Shown here in pieces: positions 16,332 through 27,732 of a stretch of 64,000 nt of DNA. Both the position numbers and the translations under genes were made by a program. Below the pieces are notes generated by a model. The model was not told the DNA's origin and did no database searches. It saw nothing but the letters and a program-made list of their open reading frames with translations. Positions within the stretch are counted from its first letter, which is position 1, and every line of letters begins with the position of its first letter. Source of the stretch: Bacteroidota bacterium (GTDB taxonomy: Bacteria > Bacteroidota > Bacteroidia > AKYH767-A > OLB10); assembly GCA_016717325.1 (NCBI GenBank), contig JADKFV010000021.1:31726-95725 (forward strand), given 5' to 3'.

Positions 16332-19300
16332 CTAAAAAAACGCCCTTGCAGTCATGTTGCCTACATGTACAGTTTTTACTGTTGGCGATTTGCGGCCTTC
16401 GTAGCCAATTGTTATTTGCAGCGATTTCGAAATGTTTTGTTGGTAGTTTACATTCCATGTTGTGTTGATGCCGGTGCGTAAACCTTCGAGCATTTCGTAA
16501 GCTACGGGTGTGTTTTCGGCACCGTTGTATTTTAAATTTATAAAATGAAATTGTGTATTGAGGTTTCCTTTTTTTATTCCTGATAAGCGGCACTCAATGC
16601 CAATATTATTTTGTTGTGCTCGCTCCTTCAATTCCGAAGCATTGGTTTTATTTCCAAATAAATAAATAAGCGAAGCATTGAAAGTGCTAAGATATTGATA
16701 CGAAAAAGTAGAAGTGATTTGTTGCGATGCTAAACTAAAATTGCGCGAAGTAAAAAACTCCGATTTGTTGTTATCACTTATCGATTCACCTTTTACCACA
16801 AGCGTAAATTGCGAAGAAAAATTAACGCGTGTATTGATGGCATGTATTTCCTTGGTGCGAAATTCGTAACCGCTGTTCAACAAATTTTTCGCCTGTGTTT
16901 TAGTATACAAATAATCGGCATCCCAAACCGAAGACGATTTATTGTAACTCAAATTATTGCGCAGCGAGTTATTGGTAATGATAAGTGAGGTATCGGCAAT
17001 GGCAGAATAAAATGGATTGTAACCCCGCCCATTTTTATTTGATGTTATTTTATTATCGATTTTTAAAGCAAACTGATTTGAAAACTTTTTGCACCACTTG
17101 GCAAATTTATTTTCACTCTTTATCAATTGCGAAGCATTTATGGCAAGTATACCCGTAAACGAATTTGTAAATGCTTTGATATAAGTATTTGTTGGCAGCA
17201 ACACTTTTATATAATTTGCCTGATCGGTAAATTGAGCCACTTCAAATTCGTTCAATTCTTTTACGCCATTTTTATTATAATCGATCCACGTATACACACC
17301 TTGTCCGGGAGTAGTTTCAAGAAACACATATTCTTTCCTCAGCTCGCGACCATTTCCGGTTTCGTACGATGTGTTTAGATTTATGCCACCCTTGTTTATG
17401 TTTACCGAATAATCAATACGATTGAGTACTGTTGTTTCATTATTATTGGTAAGCGAATCGAGTTTATACTTTAAGCTTCGGTATTGGCTGTTGAGAATAA
17501 TGCGATGAACTTTGTTTTTGTAAGAAGCAATTATTTTTGCCTGATCGGCACTGCTAAATGGTGCTAAGATATTCGATAAAACTTTATCGTCCCACCGTTT
17601 GGAGGCTTGCACATTAAAATCGATGGCGGTATTTTCTTTGGCATTATTCATAAACACTGTAACCCATTGAAAGCGATTAGTAACAGGATACAACGAATCG
17701 GTGCGTATGGCTTTCATAATATTTTCTTCCTGTTCAAATCGCACACCTGTAACAATAGGTTTAAATTGTTTCGACAATTCGCTAAGGCTACGCAAAAAAC
17801 GTGACGACTCATTTTGTGTGCGTGTTGTAAGATAATTTGCCACCGTATTAATTTTAAAATTATGAAACATGTATGCGCCATTCACAATATTCATATAACC
17901 ACTGTAAAGAGAATCGCGCAAAAAACTGCGCAAAGTATATTTCAGAAAACGGCTTTCATCTTTATGCAAACCAATGGCAGCAGCAATAATATTTTCGTCA
18001 ACAGCAACACTGTTATTAATAATATTCCAATCGCGAATAAACTCGGGGTTGCGATAAAAAGCAATGGGAGTAAATTTCTTTTGTACAAATTCCCAATCTG
18101 CTTTTGCAAATAGTTTTAGCGGTTTTGTTTTATGCGTATCCAATGGCAAAGCAATATTATATGTCAGCAAACTTGCACCGGCCACATTGTTTTTATTATT
18201 GATGGGCGAAAATAAATTCGCATCGTTGTTAGTGATGCTACCTTCCCAAACAATGTTTGAAAATTTACCCAATTGATAATCGGCCGCAGCGGTTAATTGT
18301 TGCTCGCGTTTGGGTGCTATCAATTGCGTAACGGGCTCGTAATTGCCTTGTGAATTCCATTTACGGGTGCCACCCAATTATACACTCTGCCATTTGCAGC
18401 AGTAATGCTTTGCACATAATTGCCTTTACTATTGCCCACTTGCGAAAACACTACACGGTAATATGCACTATCGGGATTGGTAGAATAGCGCAAAATATTT
18501 TTGTACAAAATGGTATTTACAATAGTATCTATTTTGGCATACAATATTTCGTTGGTATTAAAAGCTACGCTATCGATTTGCGGTATAACGGCAAGTGCAG
18601 GATTGTTTCCGGCCAGTGTAAGAATGGCCTTTGCCGAGTCATCAAGTGTTTGCAGCAACGGTTGATTTTTACTGTCTTGTTCATTAAAAAAATTAACACG
18701 AACATTTAATTTTTTGCGATGAAATTCGTTGTTTACATAAAACATGGTGCGCAAATAATTTTTATCGCTGTATTGAAACTCGGCAATTATGCGCACATCG
18801 CGAGTAATGAGTTGGCGGGCAGTGAATACAACTTCGGCAGTGTTATAGTCAATGGTGTAATCGCCTTGTGTACCGCGCACCATCAATCGACCGTCAATAA
18901 AAATACGCTCGGTGCCGGCAAGTACAATGATAAACAATTCGTTTTGGGCTCCGGTAAGCCGGTATGGTCCCTGGCTTCCTTCTACACCGGGAATAACATT
19001 GCGCGCAAACTTACCACGCGATATGGCAGCACCTGCCGTAGTAGAATTTATGGTGCTGTCTTTTTTACTTAGTATATGGTTATGGTTAACAAGCAATCCT
19101 TGTCCGCGTTTTTGTAAACTAAGAAAATAACTTACAGGCCTTACAACATCAAAATCACCTGCAGTAATTTTGGTGTCTTTGCTTTTTAGTTGAATAAACA
19201 CCCGGTCGAAATCTTGCAGCTGTTGTACATTTCCTTCGGGCTGTATAGGAATATTATTGTCGGTAATGGCTGCGGCAATTTCCCAGTTATTATTTAACTT

Positions 19301-19837
19301 ACCGGCTAATTGCAAATTCAGCGATGAGTTAACTACCACATCCTGATTATTACCAAACGAAATACCGCGTGCTATACTTCCAATTTTGCTTACACCACCG
19401 GTAGAAAAAAAATCTTCGGCCACGTCCAACCTTGGCGAATATGCATATTGCGAAAAACCATATTTATCCAGATTTTGCGGGTTGTTGGTTTTATTATAGT
19501 ACGCCTTATTTAAATTCACGGCCAGCACACGGTAGCTAATCCACATGCTATCGCTTAAACTTTTTATGAGTGGCAAATACGTTTTATTCCAAACCAATTT
19601 AGCGGTAACATTATCTACAATAAAGAGGCTATCGTCAACATATTTTCCATCGAGTGTTTTTACTTTTAACGATGCAGGAATAATACTCAACGTATCTATC
19701 GCGATAGTATCTGTTGTAATGGAAATATATTTACTCCGCACATTGCTTAGTGGTTGGGCATTTAGGGTGCTACAATTTAAACATGCTAAAATGAAGCACG
19801 AAAAAAGTATAACTCTATAAACAAAATAGCCTGGCAC
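16332..19837 (-). CDS. Large outer-membrane protein with SprA-like N-terminal region, one frameshift
   Basis: Two frames (18320-19837 and 16332-18377) join into one protein of about 1168 residues. The start is GTG 19837, followed by signal peptide residues FVYRVILFSCFILACLNCST..AQ. The stretch GSIARGISFGNNQDVVVNSS, LQLAGKLNNNWEIAAAI and PIQPEGNVQQLQDFDRVFIQ resembles the conserved N-terminal part of SprA-type translocon and related Bacteroidota envelope proteins. The remainder is rich in amphipathic strands and ends in an aromatic pair (TARAFF), as outer-membrane barrels do. Frame 1 reads YNWVAPVNGI and frame 2 resumes QGNYEPVTQLIAPKR, so the 1-base shift lies at about 18349-18357. It is shorter than SprA (over 2000 residues), so it is a relative rather than SprA itself. 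The role is unknown; surface transport or anchoring is a guess. Confidence 0.65.
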
Positions 19838-19918
19838 TATAACTTAATTTCCATTTTTGTAAAACGCATTGGCATCACATAAATTTTCGAAAGGCTAAAT
19901 TAACTAATGTTTGCCCAA

Positions 19919-20033
19919 CTATTTATGCCGAAACAACTTAGGTTTTGGAAAAACAAGCTTTTGAAGTTGTTCGGCATTACTAAGAGTACGTTATATTTTC
20001 ATTCGAAAATCTAACTACTCTTAGTATAAATAG
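19919..20033. repeat. Structured 107-bp repeat, copy 1
   Basis: The element (core 19923-20029) has ends TTATGC/GTATAA and two internal hairpins: GCCGAAACAACTT with AAGTTGTTCGGC, and ACTAAGAGTA with TACTCTTAGT. It differs from copy 2 (25551-25656) at about six positions including one indel. Here the terminal stem extends to CTATTTAT/ATAAATAG. It lies between divergent genes. Confidence 0.8.
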
Positions 20034-20146
20034 CAACAGGTGTGGTAACCAACATATAAGTGTAAGTAAGTATTATCATATTATTTTCTCAAAAAGATAT
20101 ATCATTGCCAAACTTAACTTTTGGCAAAAAGCGAGAAAGGATAATT

Positions 20147-20911
20147 ATGAAAATAATAACATACAATGTAAACGGTTTGCGCAGTGTACTTACCAATGGC
20201 TGGAGCGAATGGTTGCAAAGTGTGAACCCCGATGTGGTTTGCTTGCAGGAAACAAAGGCATCGCCCGAGCAACTCGATTTGAGCCTGTTCGAAAATATGG
20301 GTTACCATCATTACTGGCATTCGGCACAAAAGAAAGGATACAGTGGCGTATCAATTTTCACAAAGAAAAAACCCACACATATTGAAACCGGATGCGGCAT
20401 AAAAGATTATGATAATGAAGGCAGGGTGCTTCGAGTTGACTTTGGCGATGTAAGTGTGATGAGTGTGTACATGCCATCGGGCAGTAGTGGCGAAGAGCGG
20501 CAAGCATATAAAATGCAATGGATAGCCGATTTTAAAAAATACATAGATGAGTTGAAAAAGAAACGTAAGAAATTAATCATCTGTGGCGATTATAATATTT
20601 GTCACCGTGCAATCGATATTCACAATCCGGTGAGCAATGCAAAGTCATCGGGTTTTTTGCCCGAAGAGCGCGAGTGGATGGAACAATTTATTAACGATGG
20701 TTTTATTGATACGTTCCGGCATTTTAATAAAGACCCACATCATTATACGTGGTGGACATATCGTTTTGGTGCACGCGAAAAAAATCTTGGGTGGCGTATC
20801 GATTATACATTAGTATCGCAAACACTAGAAAAAAAACTGCAGCGATGTGTTATTCTTCCCGATGCAAAACATAGCGACCACTGTCCGGTACTTTTGGAAA
20901 TAGATATTTAG
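20147..20911 (+). CDS. xth: Exodeoxyribonuclease III
   Basis: This 254-residue AP endonuclease/3'-5' exonuclease of base-excision repair starts at ATG 20147, where the family begins MKIITYNVNGLRS; the 14 upstream codons are leader. Catalytic motifs: Asn in YNVNGLR, the metal Glu in CLQETKA (about 34), the Tyr in SVYMPSG, GDYNICH, the LGWRIDY segment and the terminal SDHCPVLLEI with the catalytic Asp-His. It is followed 77 bp later by folB on the same strand. Confidence 0.95.
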   Translation: MKIITYNVNGLRSVLTNGWSEWLQSVNPDVVCLQETKASPEQLDLSLFENMGYHHYWHSAQKKGYSGVSIFTKKKPTHIETGCGIKDYDNEGRVLRVDFGDVSVMSVYMPSGSSGEERQAYKMQWIADFKKYIDELKKKRKKLIICGDYNICHRAIDIHNPVSNAKSSGFLPEEREWMEQFINDGFIDTFRHFNKDPHHYTWWTYRFGAREKNLGWRIDYTLVSQTLEKKLQRCVILPDAKHSDHCPVLLEIDI

Positions 20912-20988
20912 CAAAAAGAGAAAACCAAAGTCCACGGTATAAAATGGATTTAGCAGAAATAGTTAATCGTAAAAAAAAAGGAATAAAT

Positions 20989-21336
20989 ATGATACTCGAA
21001 ATTAAGAATATAGAATGCTTTGCACATCATGGATGTTTGAAAGAAGAAAACAGCATAGGACAAAAATTTTCGGTTGATGTTGATTTGGAAATACAAAATG
21101 AAAAAAGTGTGGAGAGCGATGAACTAGGCGACACAGCCGATTATGTTTTGATACACAAACTGGTGCGTAAAGAAATGAGTATAAAAAGCAATCTTATTGA
21201 ACATGTTGCCGGGCGTATATTGCAACAGATAAAAGAGAATGTTGCACAGGCACAAACCACTACAGTAAAAGTAACAAAGTATAACCCACCTGTAAATGGC
21301 CAAATAGAAAAAGTGGCGGTGATTGTAAAGGGCTAA
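20989..21336 (+). CDS. folB: Dihydroneopterin aldolase
   Basis: This 115-residue enzyme converts 7,8-dihydroneopterin to 6-hydroxymethyl-dihydropterin in folate synthesis. The start is ATG 20989 (MILEIKNIECFAHHGCLKEE); a purine-rich AAAAAAAGGA precedes it, and the upstream in-frame ATG at 20944 would add 15 atypical residues. Family motifs: FAHHGC.KEE, the catalytic Tyr in TADYVLIHKLV, the substrate-binding Glu in LIEHVAGRI and the closing KYNPPVNGQIEKVAV. The family acts as an octamer. A tRNA-Cys gene follows. Confidence 0.93.
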   Translation: MILEIKNIECFAHHGCLKEENSIGQKFSVDVDLEIQNEKSVESDELGDTADYVLIHKLVRKEMSIKSNLIEHVAGRILQQIKENVAQAQTTTVKVTKYNPPVNGQIEKVAVIVKG

Positions 21337-21354
21337 ACTTTTACCCAATAGGAT

Positions 21355-21383
21355 TTGCAAACCAATATATTTTTCTATTTTTG
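21355..21383 (+). promoter_or_regulatory. tRNA-Cys promoter
   Basis: TATTTTTG (21376-21383) fits the Bacteroidota -7 box; TTG at 21355-21357 is 18 bases upstream. The tRNA begins 19 bases downstream. The identical box TATTTTTG lies before the tRNA-Arg-like gene at 37272. Confidence 0.6.
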
Positions 21384-21401
21384 CGCCTCGAATAATAAAA
21401 A

Positions 21402-21472
21402 GGTCCTGTGGCCGAGTGGTTAGGCTCAGCTCTGCAAAAGCTGCTACAGCGGTTCAAGTCCGCTCGGGACCT
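21402..21472 (+). tRNA. tRNA-Cys (GCA)
   Basis: The 71-nt cloverleaf has a 7-bp acceptor stem (GGTCCTG with CGGGACC, one T-G pair), a D-arm, an anticodon stem CAGCT/AGCTG with loop CTGCAAA giving anticodon GCA, and a T-loop TTCAAGT. The discriminator base is T, matching the U73 identity element of tRNA-Cys. The 3' CCA is not encoded. Confidence 0.95.
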
Positions 21473-21473
21473 C

Positions 21474-21516
21474 AAAAAAAATCCTCTGTGGCTCACGCTT
21501 CAGAGGATTTTTTATT
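21474..21516. terminator. Terminator between tRNA-Cys and the convergent T9SS gene
   Basis: ATCCTCTG (21481-21488) pairs with CAGAGGAT (21501-21508). An A7 run on the left and a T-rich run on the right extend the stem and give bidirectional termination between convergent genes. Confidence 0.85.
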
Positions 21517-21531
21517 TTTTGCAATTCGCAC

Positions 21532-24500
21532 TTATCGGCTCACCACAAGTTTTGTTACCAATTGTTGACCATCGGATAAAAACACTGTCACAAAATATAT
21601 TCCCGCATCGATATCGTTTGTTGCTATTGCTTTTTGGTGCTCTTCTTCGTCAATGTTCAATGCTGTAATTATGCGCCCATTTACATCGGTAATCATCAGC
21701 GTGGTGGCATTGCCATCCCATTGCACAGTTACCAAATCGTTTGCCGGATTAGGGAACAAATGAATCAATGTGCTTGAAGCATTTACAGCAATTCCATTTT
21801 TATATTCAACACCGGTGGCCGTTTCTACATACATAGGATATTTGTAACTATAATAAGTTTCGAGCAAAGCCTGCGCATTGTAGCTTGCAGTGCTTTCGTG
21901 CGTAGCAATGGAATCAACAGTATTAATTTCTGCTGCCGATAATTGCTGTAAACTCTTGCCTGTTGCCAATACATTTTTTATCAATTGAAAATAAATTTTG
22001 TACGCATCGTTATCGCTGCCGGCTGCACCTGTAAGTTGATTTATTTTGCTTTGCGCTTTTGTCCAGTTACGTTGCCCTACATAAAACGCAATGAGTATTT
22101 TTTTTGTGTTATCGCTAAGGCTATCAGTTTCGAGTATACGTGCGGCATTGGTTTGGTCGTTGTTTGTAAGATAATATTGCACCAGTGTATTTCGGTATGT
22201 GCCTTTTATTTGTGTGTTGGTTGTAGTGCCCATGAGTGTTTCTACGGAATCGGCAAAGGCTTGAGAAGTAGGCCAGCTAACGAGCATACAACTCGAAGCA
22301 TTATCGTTGCCACAATTTGCAGTAGTAACAAGCGCACTTTTGCAATCGGGTTTACAGTTCACACAATTACCATTGTAGTATGTAAAAGCGGCTTTCGATT
22401 TTATATGAACTTCGGCACCGCTGATACAATTGTGCGGATCGATAAAAATGTTGCGCGCCTGTTTGTTTGTTGCTGCACAACCTTGCCCCTGATTGGCCAA
22501 TGTACCGGCATTGAATGGAGCAATAAACCAGGCACTGTTTAGCATATTAGTATAAGTGTTGCAAAACAGTTGCATGCCGTTATTGGTAGCAGCGGTACCA
22601 CAATTTTTTTGTGTTTGTGTTCCAAGGTTCAGATTTGTAAAATTGTTGCCTCCTGCATTGCTTGCAAACGAACCAGTATTATGTAACAACAAGCCATAAC
22701 TTTTTGTGGTTGATAATGGCAAAGTAGCACCGGTAAAATTATTTGCATCGAAAGAAAAATTGCCCGAACCCCATGTATTTATTCCCACATTCGAATTGGT
22801 ATTGTTTGGAATACTGATGGTGTTACTTCTAATATTATCGTTGCGGGTGCCACGGGTAACAATACTGCGGTAGCAATTATTAAATTTATTTCCACTCACA
22901 TTCAATATTTGATTTGATGCCGAACTTTGATTAGCAAATATGCCGTAAGTAAGATTGGCAAAATTTGTAATCAAATTATTAGAGGTGCAATTAATAGTTG
23001 CATCGTTTGTGTAAATTCCTTTGCCACGTTGCTTCAATGCATTGGTTGCAAATCCTTTGAATATACAATTTGTAAGCGTTATCGATTTTGCATTATCAAC
23101 AAACATATGAGTGTTCACACCAAGAGGTTTGCCAACACTGTCAACATAATTTAAATCGCGCATGGCAGCATTGTTTGTAAATTCTGCCGCATTAAATAAG
23201 CAATTGCTTAGCGAAGTAAAATTCACATTGCTGCCATAAAATGGCGAACATACAACACTGAAAATGTTGTTATAAAATTTTGCACCACTGGCAGAAGTAA
23301 CTTGTACTACACCACCACCGTTCCTTCCCGTATTTGCCGGATAGCCGATGTTTATGCGCGTATCGGGATAGGCAGCATAATTTGTTTTATCTACCGAAAT
23401 GCCTTTAAACATATTTTGTAAAACAGCATTGCCATATACATTTAAGTAACCTTGATTGGTATTGGTGGCATTAAAAGTTTGTGCTAAATCGGGATTGCCC
23501 CATACTTCAATACCTTCCCACATTTCGCTATTATAATTTGCTCCGCTATTGCAATTGTAACACGATGTTAAACCTCTTAATGTTGTTTTGGGTGTTCCCG
23601 CAGTTCCATTTATTACCAATCGGGCACCGGGTTCAACTATTATTTTTGTAGGTAAATTTCCCGGATTTTGATTCAACAATTCGAAGTCAACAGTTTGGCG
23701 TGTATCGGCAAATTGTATTTGTGCATTAGCGTTTATAACAAGTTTACCACCATTTTGAATGCGTATAGTACCACGCACTTTTTATTTGTATTCCAAACCA
23801 CGGTGCCCGAGTTTATGATTAAACCATCAACATCATACACTGCGTTCATTTGACAATCGTTGGCTAAGCGCAACATAAAATTTCCTTCGGTATTACTTTC
23901 GTTGCAACCTGCCACAACCAATCCACCATCTTTTGCCAGTGCCATACAAAAAGTGTTGTTTATACTTATGGTGCTGTACTCATCGCCCATTGCATCTTTT
24001 GTCCATGTACGCGTAAATGTATTTGTGCTGATATCAATTTTAAAAATACGCGTAAACACATTATTGTTTCCATGATGATTTGCACTTACAAACAAATTAT
24101 TTGTGCACCTGTCAATTAATATACTTGGACGAAACTCTATGCCTTCGCAAAAACCAACATTCATTTTTCGGTTTGCCAATACTGCACCACCGGCATTGGC
24201 ATTTATTGTAAATAATGCGAGGTCGCAAAAAGTTTGGTTATGTAATTTTCCGGTTACAAAGCTGCACGACTTTAATGTTGATTGTGTCCAATCCATTCCG
24301 GCAAGAATAATTATTTCGTTGCTGCCATTGGTGCGCTGTTCGGCTGCAAACCCTATCTGGCTGCTGTTTTCTACCGGTAGTCCGTTTGTAGTACAAATGG
24401 TATCGGGGCCTATATCGTTATAGCTGGCAATGGTAGTTTCGTCAAGGCTTGTTTTCCAATTTACGGTGCCATTCAAATTGATGCGTGCCGTAAAAACATT

Positions 24501-25388
24501 TAGTGGCGGTGCTGTAGTGCCACAACCTCCACCCGGTGTGCCACACACACATGGGCTATCGTATACTTGCCCCGTTATAACAAACGATGTAACGTTTCCC
24601 GAAGCATCATTTATAGGACGCACACAACGTGCCGCTGCACGATCATCACTGAAAGAAAATAAATTACTGCCAAAATTATATTTACCCCAACCAGCAGTAT
24701 TTGCATGGCTTTTAAAATTCAAATCGAGATTAAAATTCACATCGGTTTTTATTACCAATCCACCTGCCGATTGATATTGATCGCCAAAAGTGCCACACGA
24801 AAATAAATCGCCACACATAACATAACCTGCATGCACACCGCCAACATAAAAAGGCCTTATGGATAAACCTATGGGATTGAATGTGCCAAGTCCCGTCATA
24901 TTTGTTGCATTAAAATATTTTGGAAAACCTGTTGCAATGGTCCCATTTTGTTTAAGCCTAAAAACTACCAACCCATTTTTAAATCCTATGCCAATAACAT
25001 CTGTCGAATTAGGAACAGGAATAACATCGTACAATATTCCTATAGCGGTGTTGTTATCGTCAAGAACCTTTTCCCACAATTTTTTTCCCTGTGCATCAAC
25101 TTTTATTGCCGAAGGCTGCAACGACTGTCCGTTTACATTTATATAACCAACACCAACATAACCACCGTCCAATGCCTGAGTGATGGCTTGTATGCAACCG
25201 GTAGATCCTGATAGTGCATTGGTACCACTTGGCCACGATAAACTCCATTGCCGCACCGGAGCATTTTGTGCTACTAGGCAGTTGCAATAAAAAACGGATA
25301 TCATACAATACATCAACACAGTTGAGTTGTAAAACGATTTTGTTATAATCGCTTTTGCACGATTGAAATTAGAAATAAGTGACAACAT
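21532..25388 (-). CDS. Giant T9SS-sorted surface protein, one frameshift
   Basis: Two frames (23733-25388 and 21532-23778) make one product of about 1285 residues. An N-terminal hydrophobic signal (VLMYCMISVFYCNCLVAQ) is followed by a propeller-like half with ADGGYVGVGYIN, IGIGFKNGLVVF and KDGGLVVAGCNES. After NSGTVVWNTNKK the frame changes at a T5 run (23779-23783) and resumes VRGTIRIQNGGKLVINAN, a parallel beta-helix (MWEGIEVWGNPD, LNVYGNAVLQNMFKGI, SANTIS-like N-rich turns) with a Cys-rich section (NCVNCKPDCKSALVTTANCG). The C-terminus LIHLFPNPANDLVTVQWDG..KLVVSR is a type A T9SS domain. It is probably a secreted adhesin or polysaccharide-binding protein; the substrate is unknown. Confidence 0.8.
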
Positions 25389-25550
25389 TGTTTTTTGTTT
25401 TTATCTTAAAATGTAAAGTAACATTATGAATTTCGAAATTGAAATAAGAAGCAAAAAAGTGGCTTCCGAATATTTATTATTTGTATCAAAAATCTATCCA
25501 CTAAAACATTGAGCCCAAAAATTTCACACCAAAGTATTTGTGTTATAACT

Positions 25551-25656
25551 TTATACCGAAACAACTCAGGTTTTGGAAAACAAGCTATTGAAGTTGTTCG
25601 GCATTACTAAGAGTAAGTTATATTTTCATTCCAAAATCTAACTACTCTTAGTATAA
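25551..25656. repeat. Structured repeat, copy 2
   Basis: This 106-bp near-identical copy of the element at 19919 has TTATAC/GTATAA ends and the same two internal hairpins. Like copy 1 it sits in a divergent intergenic region, between a minus-strand surface-protein gene and a plus-strand metabolic gene. Confidence 0.8.
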
Positions 25657-25739
25657 CAGAAATGCATTTATATTTTCTACGAAATTAGAATAACAATGCG
25701 ATAAAACACATATTTGTAAAACGATTTTAATTTTTGAAT

Positions 25740-26897
25740 ATGCTAACATCAACTGTAAACATTACTTCGAAACTGCCACATGTGGGCACTACCATTTTTA
25801 CAATTATGAGTGGTCTTGCCAACGAATGCAAGGCTATCAATCTCTCGCAAGGGTTTCCCAACTTTGCTGTATCACCGGCATTAATTGAGCTTATAAATAA
25901 AAGCATGTGCGATGGCATGAATCAATATTCGCCCATGCCGGGATTGATAACATTGCGCGAAGCGATAGCAAAAAAAACCTTGTTGCGTTTTGGCGCACAA
26001 TACAATCCCGAAACAGAAATAACCATCACTTCGGGAGGTACTCAAGCACTGTTCACTGCTATAATGGCCACTGTGAGTAAGGGCGATGAAGTGATAATTT
26101 TCGACCCGGCTTACGACTCGTATGCACCGGCTGTAGAACTTGCCGGAGGCGTACCAATACACATAGCATTGATGCCGCCCAATTTTAATATCGACTGGAA
26201 CGAAGTACAGCAAACTATTTCGACACAAACGCGAATGATAATTATTAATAATCCGGGCAACCCATCATCGCAAGTGCTTACAAAAGACGATATGATTGCG
26301 TTGCAAAAAATAACCGATGGCACAAACATAATTGTGCTTAGCGATGAAGTGTACGAGCATATTATTTTCGATGGACAGCAACACCAAAGTGTGAGTATGT
26401 TTCCGCAACTGGCCGCGCGAAGTTTGGTGGTTTATTCTTTCGGTAAAACTTTTCATGCCACGGGTTGGAAAATGGGTTACATCCTTGGCCCGCAAATGCT
26501 GATGACCGAATTCAGAAAGGTGCATCAGTTTAATGTGTTTTCGGCTAACACGCCAATACAGGCAGCGCTATCAGTTTTTCTTAGCGATGAAAATAATTAC
26601 AATTATCTCGAGAAATTCTTTGCACAAAAGCGTGATTACTTTGCTTCAATGCTATTATCATCGCGTTTCAAAATATTGCCTTGCTGTGGTTCGTATTTTC
26701 AATTGCTCGATTACTCGGCAATAACAACCGAGCACGATAAAGATTATGCCATACGAATGACAAAAGAAAATGGTGTGGCTTCGATTCCTGTTTCGGCATT
26801 TTATAAAAATGGTACCGATAATAAATTACTGCGTTTTTGTTTTGCAAAAGATGATGCAACTTTGCAAGCCGCTGCCGAACGTTTATGTAAAATATAA
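25740..26897 (+). CDS. Class I/II aminotransferase (methionine aminotransferase-like)
   Basis: This 385-residue PLP enzyme starts at ATG 25740. Fold-type I marks: NLSQGFPNF (about 33), the cofactor loop TSGGTQALF, INNPGNPSSQVL, SDEVYEHIIFDG and the Schiff-base Lys in YSFGKTFHATGWKMGY, then substrate-binding Arg in LLRFCFAKDD. It resembles YbdL/MtnE, which transaminate 2-oxo-4-methylthiobutanoate to methionine, often with glutamine as donor. The next gene, 12 bp downstream, is an omega-amidase that removes the 2-oxoglutaramate so produced, supporting that role. Kynurenine aminotransferase activity is an alternative within this group. Confidence 0.88.
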   Translation: MLTSTVNITSKLPHVGTTIFTIMSGLANECKAINLSQGFPNFAVSPALIELINKSMCDGMNQYSPMPGLITLREAIAKKTLLRFGAQYNPETEITITSGGTQALFTAIMATVSKGDEVIIFDPAYDSYAPAVELAGGVPIHIALMPPNFNIDWNEVQQTISTQTRMIIINNPGNPSSQVLTKDDMIALQKITDGTNIIVLSDEVYEHIIFDGQQHQSVSMFPQLAARSLVVYSFGKTFHATGWKMGYILGPQMLMTEFRKVHQFNVFSANTPIQAALSVFLSDENNYNYLEKFFAQKRDYFASMLLSSRFKILPCCGSYFQLLDYSAITTEHDKDYAIRMTKENGVASIPVSAFYKNGTDNKLLRFCFAKDDATLQAAAERLCKI

Positions 26898-26909
26898 TTT
26901 CACAAAAAA

Positions 26910-27713
26910 ATGGCTATAAAAAATAATTTGAAAATAACACTGGTGCAAACCAAACTGCACTGGGAAAATATTGATGCCAATATCGAAATGTTTGACGAAC
27001 AATTGAAGGGCATTAAAAAAAACAGCACACACCTTATTGTATTGCCCGAAATGTTTACAACAGGTTTTACAATGAATGCTGCAGAAAATTTTTCGGAAAT
27101 GAATGGTGCCGCAATAATGTGGATGAAAAACATGGCCGCGAAAAAAAATTGTGCTATGTGTGGCAGCTTGATTATTAAAGAAGATGGAAAGTATTTTAAT
27201 CGTTTTGTGTGGATTGATGCTGAAGGTAAAATACAATCTTACGATAAGCGGCATTTGTTTCGCATGGCAAATGAACATTTGACTTATACGGCAGGCAATG
27301 ATCATCTTGTGGTTGAATTAAATGGATGGAAAATAATGCCACAGGTGTGTTACGATTTGCGATTCCCCGCATGGAGTAGAAACACAAACGACAATGGAAA
27401 AATGAAATATGATTTGTTGTTATATGTTGCCAATTGGCCCGAGAGGCGCAAACAAGCATGGAAGCAATTATTGATAGCCCGAGCCATCGAAAATCAATGT
27501 TACTGCATTGGATTAAATCGCGTGGGCAAAGATGGAAAAGGAATAAACTATACAGGCGATTCGGCAGTGATAGATTTTTTGGGAAATGTGATTTCGAAAA
27601 TTGCCCCTTCGCGAAGTAGCATAACACAAACCACAATAGAGTTATTGCCACTGCAAAAATACCGCAACGATTTTCCTGCTTATATGGATGCTGATGTGTT
27701 TGTGTTGAAATAG
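26910..27713 (+). CDS. Omega-amidase (Nit2/YafV-type carbon-nitrogen hydrolase)
   Basis: This 267-residue nitrilase-superfamily amidase hydrolyses 2-oxoglutaramate (the keto form of glutamine) or 2-oxosuccinamate. The catalytic triad is visible: Glu in VLPEMFTTGF (about 47), Lys in YDKRHLFRMA (about 112) and the nucleophile Cys in MPQVCYDLRFPAWSRN (about 149). RVGKDGKGINYTGDSAVID matches YafV. It is in an operon with the aminotransferase 12 bp upstream; together they form the known glutamine transaminase-omega-amidase repair and salvage couple. Confidence 0.9.
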   Translation: MAIKNNLKITLVQTKLHWENIDANIEMFDEQLKGIKKNSTHLIVLPEMFTTGFTMNAAENFSEMNGAAIMWMKNMAAKKNCAMCGSLIIKEDGKYFNRFVWIDAEGKIQSYDKRHLFRMANEHLTYTAGNDHLVVELNGWKIMPQVCYDLRFPAWSRNTNDNGKMKYDLLLYVANWPERRKQAWKQLLIARAIENQCYCIGLNRVGKDGKGINYTGDSAVIDFLGNVISKIAPSRSSITQTTIELLPLQKYRNDFPAYMDADVFVLK

Positions 27714-27732
27714 TATTTCCAATTATTTCTGA

